Shown: positions 34,414 to 42,157 of the stretch, piece after piece
Layout: the number at the start of each line of letters is the position of its first letter
How positions within the stretch are numbered: the stretch's first letter is position 1
From: Pseudomonadota bacterium
Lineage (GTDB): Bacteria > Pseudomonadota > Gammaproteobacteria > Steroidobacterales > JBCBZW01
Direction of reading: 5' to 3'
Assembly: GCA_039193195.1 (NCBI GenBank)
Contig: JBCCWS010000002.1
Coordinates: forward strand, 124,001-188,000
Length of the DNA: 64,000 nt
The notes under the pieces: generated by a model
Seen by the model: the letters and a program-made list of their open reading frames with translations, nothing else
Databases searched by the model: none
Told to the model about the DNA's origin: nothing
Program-made: the position numbers and the translations under genes

Positions 34414-35517
34414 ATGAATCGTCGAGAGCTACTCGCCGCCAGCCTCGCCCTGGCGGGCGTGGCCGCGTGCGGCCCGCGCCGCGGGGCGGCACAAGAGTCC
34501 TTCGAGTGTCCGCCCTGCGGGTGCGCGGCCGATGGGATCGAGTTCAGTGCCCCCGGCCAATGCCCGGAATGCGACATGACGCTAAGGCCCATTCATGAGC
34601 AGCGCCTCGGCATGGCCCCGACCGCATTGCCCCAAGGCGCGGGACAGTTTCGCCTCCCGGGCGGCGCTGGGCAGGAGAGCGCCGCGATCACGGTCCATTA
34701 CTACCTACCGCCCGGCTTCACTTCCGATGCGCCAGTGCTGCTGGTGGTGCCTGGCAGTGGGCGGGATGCAGCCGAGTACCGCAACGTGTGGCTCGCGATG
34801 GCGCGCAGCAGCGGCAAGCTGATCGCCGCCCTGGAGTACCCCGCCGAGACCTACGGTTTCGCCGAGTACCACATGGGGGGCCTGATCAAGGACCTCACGT
34901 TTCCCGATGTACAACCGCGGCGAGTAGGTCGCGGCGAGGTGCTCGACGTGGTCGACGATGGGGACATCGCCTTCGCCGCCAATCCCGATCCGGCGCGCTG
35001 GCTGTTCGCCGACTTCGACCGCATCTTCGAGCACTTGAAGCAGGCCACGGGGGCAAGCGCCACCCACTACGACGTGTTCGGACACTCCGCCGGCGCGCAG
35101 GTCGCCCACCGCTTCGTGCTCTGCCGACCTCAATCGAAGGCTCGCCGCGTGATCGCCGCCAACGCCGGGTTCTACACGCTCCCAAGCCTTAAGGATGCGC
35201 TTCCCGTGGGTCTCAACGGCACCGGCTTGACATCTGAGACACTACTAAATGCATTGGGTAAAGAACTCATCATCTTGCTCGGCGCCGAGGACAACCACGA
35301 CGGTGCCGGCGGCACCCTGCTCCACTCGCCCCTGGTCGATCAGCAAGGCCGACACCGCCTGAGTCGAGGTCAGTTTTTCTTTCGCACGGCGCAGGCCCTG
35401 GCCGAGCGCGAGCAAGCGCCCCTGCGCTGGCACCTCGCCGTGGTGGACGGCGTGGGGCACGACTTTCGTGCGATGAGCGAGGCCGCAGCCCCTTACCTCC
35501 TGCAGCCGGATGCCTAG
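34414..35517 (+). CDS. Lipoprotein alpha/beta hydrolase with metal-binding-like N-terminal motif
   Basis: A 367-residue exported protein. MNRRELLAASLALAGVAAC is a twin-arginine-like lipoprotein signal (Cys19). Next comes ECPPCGC...PGQCPECDMTLRP (about 28-58), close to the heavy-metal-binding module CPMHPxxxxxxPGxCPxCGMxL found in copper and silver proteins. The rest is an alpha/beta hydrolase (PVLLVVPGSGRDAAEYR, nucleophile elbow GHSAG, C-terminal GVGHDF). The pairing of a metal module and an esterase-like fold is unusual. ATG 34414 follows AAGGAG at 34402-34407. Confidence 0.83.
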   Translation: MNRRELLAASLALAGVAACGPRRGAAQESFECPPCGCAADGIEFSAPGQCPECDMTLRPIHEQRLGMAPTALPQGAGQFRLPGGAGQESAAITVHYYLPPGFTSDAPVLLVVPGSGRDAAEYRNVWLAMARSSGKLIAALEYPAETYGFAEYHMGGLIKDLTFPDVQPRRVGRGEVLDVVDDGDIAFAANPDPARWLFADFDRIFEHLKQATGASATHYDVFGHSAGAQVAHRFVLCRPQSKARRVIAANAGFYTLPSLKDALPVGLNGTGLTSETLLNALGKELIILLGAEDNHDGAGGTLLHSPLVDQQGRHRLSRGQFFFRTAQALAEREQAPLRWHLAVVDGVGHDFRAMSEAAAPYLLQPDA

Positions 35518-35529
35518 CCGCCTTGACGG

Positions 35530-36588
35530 CTACGGTGAGCTCGTATCCTCGCCGGAGGCGAAGCCCTGCCAGAAGGTGCCCTCCGGCAGCGTGTCAGACT
35601 CGAGCCCGAGAGCGCGGGCGCCCGCCTCATCGACCAGTACCGCGAGGGCCCGCCCGACAGCTGCCCGCTCCGCTTCGCCGAAGCGCTGGGGGATACCCGC
35701 GCGGTACCCCTCGCGTAGTTCATCCAGTTGAGCTTCGACGACACCTAAGCCTAACTTAGGCTGTAGGCGAGTCCATTCCTCGTCGGACGAGGCGAGCAAG
35801 CGCTTGGCCGCGTAGCTTGCCTCGATGAAGGCCTTCAGGTCTTCCCCATGCGCGCTCGCCCACTCCTCGCGGAACACCCACCCAAGGAGGGGGATCGGCT
35901 CGGCGATACCGAGCTCCGGCAACACATCCCGGACACGCACCAACGCGCGGAATCCGCGGGACTGCAAGCGCACCGCATAGTTCCAGTTGGTGATCGCCAG
36001 GTCTATTTGACCGCGCTCGAGCAGGTCGTTGAGCAGTGGCGGCGGCGCGAATAACTGATCAGTGACACCGCGCAGGTCCTCGCGTAGGGAGCGCCGCGCG
36101 TAGGCGCGCAGGAGAATCCAGTTCTTGTCGTTGGGACCGCCAGAGATACCCACGCGCTGCCCGCGCAAATCGCGCAGGCGCTCGATGCCGGCACCCTCGC
36201 GCACGATGAGGCTACCGACCGCCGTGGAGTAGGGGACGAAGGAGTACTCACCGCCGCGCTGGCGCTCGCCCACCACCCACAGCCAATCCCCGACCATCAG
36301 GTCGATCTCACCCGCCTGCAGGGCGAGGGTCAGGGCGCTCTTGGAGGCGAGGGGTACGGTGTCGACGCGTACGCCCCGCGCTTCGCCGAAGCCGTGGTGG
36401 CGCAGGGTGTCGAGCTCCCAGTTCACCGTGCCGAAGCGCAGCAGCCCCACGCGCACGACGGGCAGCTCGTCGCTCGGTGTGGCTTCGAGCGCGGGCTCTT
36501 GCGCCCATGCGGCCGTGCTGGTGAAGCCAATGGCGGCGATCCACGCGAAGAGCGCGGTGATCAGGCGGGGAAACGCCGTGCTCGCCAT
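35530..36588 (-). CDS. ABC-type solute-binding protein (NMT1/SsuA-like), without ABC partners
   Basis: A 352-residue periplasmic protein: signal peptide 1-29 (ending AAWA), then a type II binding fold with VVRVGLLRFGTVNWELDTLRHHG near residue 44, PLASKSALTLALQAGEIDLMVGDW, GSLIVREGAGIERLRDLRGQRVGISGGPNDKNW and ITNWNYAVRLQ. These mark the nitrate/sulfonate/thiamine-precursor binding group. No ABC permease or ATPase is adjacent; it is the last gene of an adaptor-RND-binding-protein operon, 61 bases after the RND stop. A near-perfect GAGGAGG precedes its ATG. The ligand is unknown. Confidence 0.85.
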   Translation of the reverse strand: MASTAFPRLITALFAWIAAIGFTSTAAWAQEPALEATPSDELPVVRVGLLRFGTVNWELDTLRHHGFGEARGVRVDTVPLASKSALTLALQAGEIDLMVGDWLWVVGERQRGGEYSFVPYSTAVGSLIVREGAGIERLRDLRGQRVGISGGPNDKNWILLRAYARRSLREDLRGVTDQLFAPPPLLNDLLERGQIDLAITNWNYAVRLQSRGFRALVRVRDVLPELGIAEPIPLLGWVFREEWASAHGEDLKAFIEASYAAKRLLASSDEEWTRLQPKLGLGVVEAQLDELREGYRAGIPQRFGEAERAAVGRALAVLVDEAGARALGLESDTLPEGTFWQGFASGEDTSSP

Positions 36589-36649
36589 AGATCCTCCTCG
36601 TCGGATCGCGGTAAAGAACGCATCCGCCCGGCGCTTAGGTCTCAGCGCC

Positions 36650-39600
36650 TCAGGCCCGAGCGTCTGTCCAGCGTGCCAGGCCGCCGTAGCGGAAGGCCAG
36701 GGCGGGCAGCACGATCAGGTTCAGCAGGGTGGACGACACCAAGCCACCGATGATCACCACCGCCATGGGCCCCATTATCTCGCGCCCGGGGTTATCACTG
36801 CCAATGGCGATGGGCAGCATCGCGAGACCCGTCACCAGAGCAGTGACCAGGATCGACGGCAATCGTTCCTGCGCGCCACGCACCGCCGTCTCCAGGCACC
36901 ACTCGGCACCCTCTTCGGTGACGAGGTGGCGGTAGTGAGAGAGGAGCATGATCGAATTGCGCACGGTAATGCCGAAGAGCGTCACAAAACCCACCATCGA
37001 TCCGACGGTGAGCACGCTCCCATCGAGCAGCACCGCGGCCACGCCGCCGACCAGGGAGAAGGGCACGTTGGCAAGGACGAGCGCCGTCGCCTGCACGCTG
37101 CGCAACGCCAGCAATACCAGCACCAGCACGCCAGCGCCCGCCAACAGCCCGTACACCAGCAGTTCCCGCCGGGCCTGCGACTGAGCGACCGCCGCGCCGG
37201 TGAATTCGATGGTGGTTCCGGGGCTCAAGGATACCTCCTCCAAGATGCGTTCGCGCAACTCGTCCACGTAACCCTGTTGGTCGCGATCGACCACCTGAGC
37301 CGTGATCGACTGCACGCGCCGCGTGGCACGGTGAAGAATGTTGTATCGCCCGGTCACCTGGGTGACCTCGGCCACCTCTGCGAGGCGTATCTGGCGGCCA
37401 TCGAGGGTGGTGAGGGGCAGGGCGAGGAGGTCACTGCGCCGTTGCCGCGCCTCCGGCAGCAACACCACGGCAAGGTCGAAGGCCTGGTTGCCCTCGAACA
37501 GGCGGCCGACGAGTGCGCCGCCGAAGGCCACCTGCACCACGTCCAACACGTCTTGCGGGCGAAGCCCGAGATCGCTCAGGGCCTGCGGCCGCAGGCGGAC
37601 CTGAAACTCCGGTCGACCTGGCGGTGCCCGTACCTGCACCTCCGCCCCGCCCTGCACTTCGCGCATCTGCGCGGCAACGGCGAAGGCCGTGCGATCGAGC
37701 TCGTCGAGGTCCGTGCCGTAGACGTTCACCACCACCGGCGCTGTATAGCCGGAGACGGTCTCATCGATACGCTCGATCAGGAAGGTATTGGCCTCGTAGA
37801 CGATGCCCGGAAAATCATTGAGCACCTCGCGTACCGCATCGAAAAGCTCTTGCTGCTCCGCCCCGCTCAGGTCGCTTTCGAGCGTGATGTCGTACTCGCT
37901 GTAGTGGGATCCATAGGTGTCTGCGCCGCGTTCCGCGCGTCCCGCCCACTGGGAGGCCTTGATGACCCCGGGCAGCTGGGCGAAGCGACTGACCAGGGCC
38001 GTGCCGATGCGAAGGGATTCGTCGAGGGAGGTGCCCGGCATGCTGGCCGTGTGCACGATGTAGTGCCCCTCGCGCAAAGGGGGCAGGAACGTGGCGCCGA
38101 GGCGCGGCAGGGTGAGCAGGGCCCAGGCGAGCAGTACCGCCGTGAACAACGCGGCCAGCGCCGGCACGCGACACACCGCGCGCAGCACCGCTGCGTAGTA
38201 GGGCTGCATCCAACGCACCAGGGGCGGCGCCTGGGTGGGTAGATGGCGCGCGTTGGCGAGGAGCACGGAGCATAGCCCGGGCGTGACCGTGAGCGCGACC
38301 AGCAAGGACACCAACACCGCGAGGATGTACGCTTGACCTAAGGGATTGAACAGGCGCCCCGCCACCCCGCCCAAGGTGAGCAGGGGAACGAACACCAGCA
38401 CCACGATAAAGGTGGCGTAGACGACAGATCCGCGCACTTCCATCGAGGCCCGGAAGATCACATCGGCCGCCGACCGGGGAGCCGCCAGGGAAGCGTTTTC
38501 ACGCAAGCGACGGAAGATATTCTCCGTATCGATGATCGCATCATCGACCACTTCACCTAAGGCGATCGCAAGGCCACCCAACACCATGATGTTGATGCTC
38601 GCCCCCACCCCCGTCAGCACAGCGGCCGCGGCGATGAGCGACAGGGGGATGGCGACCGCCGAGATCAAGGCCGCGCGCCCGTCGAACAGGAAGGCGCCCA
38701 GCACCACCAGCACCAGCACGGCGCCCACGGCGAGGTGATCGAGAATGCTCTCTAGGGACCGTTCGATGTAGTCCGCCGGGCGGAAGATGTCGCCGTGCAG
38801 GACCACGTCGTCCTGCGCCAACACGGGGTCGAGCTCCCCCAGGCGCTGTTCCAAGGCCCGGGTCACCTCCAGCGTGCTGGCGCCGTACTGCCCGATGACC
38901 ATCATGATCACCGCCGGCTCGCCCAGAATCGCGGCGGCACTGATGCGAGGCGCGGGCGCCTCCATCACCCGCGCCACCTGCGACAGGGCCAAGGTGCCGC
39001 CCTCGGCGCGGGTAAGCACGAGGTCGCGCAGGCGGTCCGCCGTGTCCGGCATCCCCGTCAAGCGCAGGGCGAACTCCTGTTGTCCGTTATCGAGGTAGCC
39101 GGCCGCCGGCACGCCCACGGCGCGCTCCACCGCGGCTTGCACCTCGGCCAGGGACACTTCGAATCGCTCCAACGCGCGCGGGTCCACCTGTACCTGGAGC
39201 TGGCGCTCCTCGCCGCCGAAGACATTGACGTCGGCGACGCCCGGCGTGCTGAGCAGCGCGGGCACCACCGTCCAATCCGCCAGCGAGCGCAGGGCCATGG
39301 GCGAGCGCGTCTGCGAGGTGAGGCCGATGGTCATCACCGTGGCCGATGACGAGGCCAGGGGCACGATCACCGGCGCCTGCACTCCGTCGGGCAGGCGATC
39401 CGCCGATGCCACCAGGCGCTCGCCCACCAGCTGACGGTTGCGGTAGACGTCCGTGTGGGGCGCGAACACCAGGGTGATGACGGACAGCCCCTGGATCGAC
39501 TCGGAGCGCAGCTCCTCGAGATCCGTGAGGCCGCTCGAGGCAGACTCGATCGGCTGCGTGACCAGGCGCTCCACCTGCTCCGCCGTGAGCCCAGGGGCTT

Positions 39601-39754
39601 CGGTCTGCACCACCACCTGGCGCGGCGCGAACTCCGGGAACACATCGAGGCCGGCAGTGGAGATCAGGTAGCCCGCGTAGGCCATCGCGAGCCCGGCAAG
39701 CATGACCACCACCCCTCCCTGGCGAGAAGAGAAGCGGACGAGTTGGGTCAGCAT
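36650..39754 (-). CDS. Heavy-metal-efflux type RND transporter (CzcA/CusA-like)
   Basis: A 1034-residue inner-membrane proton-driven pump with 12 helices and two large periplasmic loops. Helix 4 reads ALGEVVDDAIIDTENI, with the acidic residues of the proton path. The opening DVFPEFAPRQVVVQTEAPGLTAEQVERLVTQPIE is typical of the HME branch. The methionine triad of CusA cannot be confirmed here, so the metal or other substrate is open. It is second in an operon after the adaptor (27 bases between) and before the binding protein. No outer-membrane factor is encoded nearby. The start ATG 39754 lacks a clear ribosome binding site. Confidence 0.93.
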   Translation of the reverse strand: MLTQLVRFSSRQGGVVVMLAGLAMAYAGYLISTAGLDVFPEFAPRQVVVQTEAPGLTAEQVERLVTQPIESASSGLTDLEELRSESIQGLSVITLVFAPHTDVYRNRQLVGERLVASADRLPDGVQAPVIVPLASSSATVMTIGLTSQTRSPMALRSLADWTVVPALLSTPGVADVNVFGGEERQLQVQVDPRALERFEVSLAEVQAAVERAVGVPAAGYLDNGQQEFALRLTGMPDTADRLRDLVLTRAEGGTLALSQVARVMEAPAPRISAAAILGEPAVIMMVIGQYGASTLEVTRALEQRLGELDPVLAQDDVVLHGDIFRPADYIERSLESILDHLAVGAVLVLVVLGAFLFDGRAALISAVAIPLSLIAAAAVLTGVGASINIMVLGGLAIALGEVVDDAIIDTENIFRRLRENASLAAPRSAADVIFRASMEVRGSVVYATFIVVLVFVPLLTLGGVAGRLFNPLGQAYILAVLVSLLVALTVTPGLCSVLLANARHLPTQAPPLVRWMQPYYAAVLRAVCRVPALAALFTAVLLAWALLTLPRLGATFLPPLREGHYIVHTASMPGTSLDESLRIGTALVSRFAQLPGVIKASQWAGRAERGADTYGSHYSEYDITLESDLSGAEQQELFDAVREVLNDFPGIVYEANTFLIERIDETVSGYTAPVVVNVYGTDLDELDRTAFAVAAQMREVQGGAEVQVRAPPGRPEFQVRLRPQALSDLGLRPQDVLDVVQVAFGGALVGRLFEGNQAFDLAVVLLPEARQRRSDLLALPLTTLDGRQIRLAEVAEVTQVTGRYNILHRATRRVQSITAQVVDRDQQGYVDELRERILEEVSLSPGTTIEFTGAAVAQSQARRELLVYGLLAGAGVLVLVLLALRSVQATALVLANVPFSLVGGVAAVLLDGSVLTVGSMVGFVTLFGITVRNSIMLLSHYRHLVTEEGAEWCLETAVRGAQERLPSILVTALVTGLAMLPIAIGSDNPGREIMGPMAVVIIGGLVSSTLLNLIVLPALAFRYGGLARWTDARA

Positions 39755-39781
39755 TGGGCGGGTGACTCAGGGCGATGACGG

Positions 39782-40963
39782 TCAGTCGTCGTCATCATCG
39801 TCTTCGGTGGGGATTTGCCAGCGATACTCTTCCGACAGCAACGTCGTGGCGCCACTCACCACCACCTCCTGCCCCGGCGCGACGCCGGTCATCGCGAACC
39901 AGCCATCGAACTGCTCCGCGGCCTGCGAGAGGTCTTGGCGCGCGTAGGCCACGCCGTGGTCGGCCTCCTCGTCGTCATCCTCACCCTCGACCGCCACGTA
40001 CACCCAGGGACGACCGTCGTGCCACACCACCGCCTGGCTCGGCACCAGGGCGCCGCGCTCGGCCGTGCCGTCGGCGGCCTCCACCTGCGCCGACAACCGC
40101 ATACCCGTGCGCAAGCGCTGGCTCGGCACCGAAAGCCACCAGGTCTCCCCCTGCAGGCGGGCGTCGGTCTCGGTGGCGGGCGCGAGTACTTGCGCGGCCA
40201 GGCGGCGGGGCGCCCGCCCGGCGCCGTCGGGCAGGCGCACGTCCACGCGGGCAGCCTCGCCCGTGCCCTCGTCGGCGATCAGGGTGCGACCTGGGGGCAA
40301 GGTGAGGCGCAACAGCACCCTCTCACGCTCCACCACGGCCCGGATCAGCGAGTCCTCGTCCGCCAACACGGCGTCGGCCAGCTGCGGGCTCCAGGCCTGG
40401 GCCAGCTCGTCGCGAATCGTGAGTTGACGAATCTGTTCGGTGCGCACGAGGGCCTGCTGGCGCTGAAACTCGCCTTCGGCGCGGCGCAAGTCCTGGGGGG
40501 ACACGATGCGCCCCCGCTCGCCGAGCTCCACCAGGCGCCGGTACTCCGCGCGGGCGGTCTGCATGTCCACGTCGGTGACCGACTCGGTGGCCACGGACAG
40601 GGCGTACTGGCTGCGGGCCTCGATCAGGGGCACCGTGTTCACCACCTGCACCCAGGCACCGTAGCTCTCCCGCCGCTCGCTCGCCACCAGGGCTTGCGTG
40701 CGCACGCCGATGGCGTCGCGCAGCTCGTCGTCGAGCACCACCGCCACCGTTCCACCCTCAAGCACGCGCACCGCCCCCTCGCCTTCGCCCGGCTCGTCGT
40801 CGTCATCGTCCGCGAGGAGTGGCCCCGAGGCCAGGACGCCAACGCACAGCAGCAGGCTCCCGAGCAGGCGAGCGCCACGCTGATGCGGACCGGGATCACG
40901 ACGAGAAAGGAAGCGAAGAAGCACGTGCAGTGAACAGCGGAAAAGGCGAAAATATGAGCGCAT
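39782..40963 (-). CDS. RND periplasmic adaptor with polyaspartate clusters
   Basis: A 393-residue membrane fusion protein. A hydrophobic signal (GSLLLCVGVLASGPLLA) is preceded by a long basic N-terminus, so the true start may lie downstream of ATG 40963. The adaptor body includes a coiled hairpin (about 120-190: DVDMQTARAEYRRLVELGERGRIVSPQDLRRAEGEFQRQQ) and beta domains with VPSQAVVWHDGRPWVYV. Three acidic runs are striking: DDDDDEPGEGEG just after the signal, EGEDDDEEADHG near residue 330 and DDDDDD at the C-terminus. They could bind cations. The adaptor is first in the RND operon. Confidence 0.88.
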   Translation of the reverse strand: MRSYFRLFRCSLHVLLRFLSRRDPGPHQRGARLLGSLLLCVGVLASGPLLADDDDDEPGEGEGAVRVLEGGTVAVVLDDELRDAIGVRTQALVASERRESYGAWVQVVNTVPLIEARSQYALSVATESVTDVDMQTARAEYRRLVELGERGRIVSPQDLRRAEGEFQRQQALVRTEQIRQLTIRDELAQAWSPQLADAVLADEDSLIRAVVERERVLLRLTLPPGRTLIADEGTGEAARVDVRLPDGAGRAPRRLAAQVLAPATETDARLQGETWWLSVPSQRLRTGMRLSAQVEAADGTAERGALVPSQAVVWHDGRPWVYVAVEGEDDDEEADHGVAYARQDLSQAAEQFDGWFAMTGVAPGQEVVVSGATTLLSEEYRWQIPTEDDDDDD

Positions 40964-41111
40964 ACGCTAGCATCGAGGTGCCCGCCAAGGCCAGCTAGGC
41001 GCCAGCGGCAGTGGTACCATGCGAGCTCTGCAGATTACGGGCCGGCACGCACGCTCGGGCCCTCTTCGCCACCTAAAACGAAGGCGGTTGCCGCCTAGGG
41101 AGCTCTTCTCC

Positions 41112-42092
41112 ATGACTTCGCCCGTGCGCGTCTCCATCACCGGAGCTGCCGGCCAGATCGGCTATCAGCTCTGCTTCCGAATCGCTTCCGGCCAGATGCT
41201 GGGTCCCGATCAACCGGTGATCCTGCAGCTGCTGGAAATCCCGCCGGCGCTCGGCGCCCTAGAAGGGGTGGCGATGGAGCTCGATGACTGCGCCTTCCCC
41301 ACGCTCGCCGGCGTGGTGACCACGGACCAGGTGGAGACAGCCTTCGACAAGACGGACTACGCCATGCTTGTCGGCGCCAAGCCGCGCGGGCCCGGCATGG
41401 AGCGCGGGGATCTTCTGATGGAGAACGCCAAGATCTTCTCCACCCAAGGCAAGGCGCTAAACGACGTCGCCAACCGCGACGTGCGCGTGCTGGTGGTCGG
41501 CAACCCAGCCAACACCAACGCCCTGATCGCCTCCGCCAATGCGCCGGACCTCGATCCCGCCAACTTCACCGCCATGATGCGCTTGGACCACAATCGCGCC
41601 CAGGCTCAGCTGGCCGCCAAGACCGGCACCCACGTTAGCCAGATCCAGGGCCTGACGATCTGGGGCAACCACTCGGCGACCCAGTACCCGGACGTGCACC
41701 ACGCCAAGATAGACGGCAAGGCCGCCACCGATCTGGTCGAACAAGCCTGGCTTACCGACGACTTCATCCCCACCGTGCAAAAGCGCGGCGCCGCCATCAT
41801 CGCGGCTCGCGGCGCGTCCTCCGCCGCATCGGCTGCCTCCGCCGCCATCGACCACGTGCGCGACTGGGTGAAGGGAACGGCCGAGGGCGACTGGACCAGC
41901 ATGGCGATCCCCGCCGATGGCAGCTATGGCATCGAGCCAGGCGTGATCTACTCCTACCCAGTCGCGTGCACGGGCGGGCGCTACGAGATCGTCCAGGGCC
42001 TGGACATCAATGCGTTCAGCCGTGAGCGGATGGCGGCCACGGAAGCGGAGCTGCGTGAGGAGCGGGCCGCAATCGCAGATCTGCTCGCCTAG
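41112..42092 (+). CDS. mdh: Malate dehydrogenase
   Basis: A 326-residue NAD-dependent TCA-cycle enzyme interconverting malate and oxaloacetate. Seen: dinucleotide loop [28 protein letters not shown], the substrate-binding [12 protein letters not shown], and the catalytic [13 protein letters not shown]. The length and motifs match the cytosolic-type bacterial Mdh (about 326-329 residues) rather than the 312-residue E. coli type. The frame extends upstream, but ATG 41112 begins the family N-terminus. fadE follows after 65 bases. Confidence 0.96.
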   Translation: MTSPVRVSITGAAGQIGYQLCFRIASGQMLGPDQPVILQLLEIPPALGALEGVAMELDDCAFPTLAGVVTTDQVETAFDKTDYAMLVGAKPRGPGMERGDLLMENAKIFSTQGKALNDVANRDVRVLVVGNPANTNALIASANAPDLDPANFTAMMRLDHNRAQAQLAAKTGTHVSQIQGLTIWGNHSATQYPDVHHAKIDGKAATDLVEQAWLTDDFIPTVQKRGAAIIAARGASSAASAASAAIDHVRDWVKGTAEGDWTSMAIPADGSYGIEPGVIYSYPVACTGGRYEIVQGLDINAFSRERMAATEAELREERAAIADLLA

Positions 42093-42157
42093 GCCGATCG
42101 GGCGGCGCGGCCCCTGCCGGAGCTCGCGACGCCAACCAGCACCAAGGTGATCCGCAC

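Noticed and set aside
36341-38242. A 633-codon open frame on the plus strand opposite the RND pump gene
   Set aside because: It is antisense to a clear RND gene, rich in Arg, Gln and His as expected for a mirror frame in GC-rich DNA, and has no family features.
39815-40933. A 372-codon plus-strand frame opposite the adaptor gene
   Set aside because: Antisense shadow of the adaptor; composition is His/Gly/Leu/Arg-rich without motifs.
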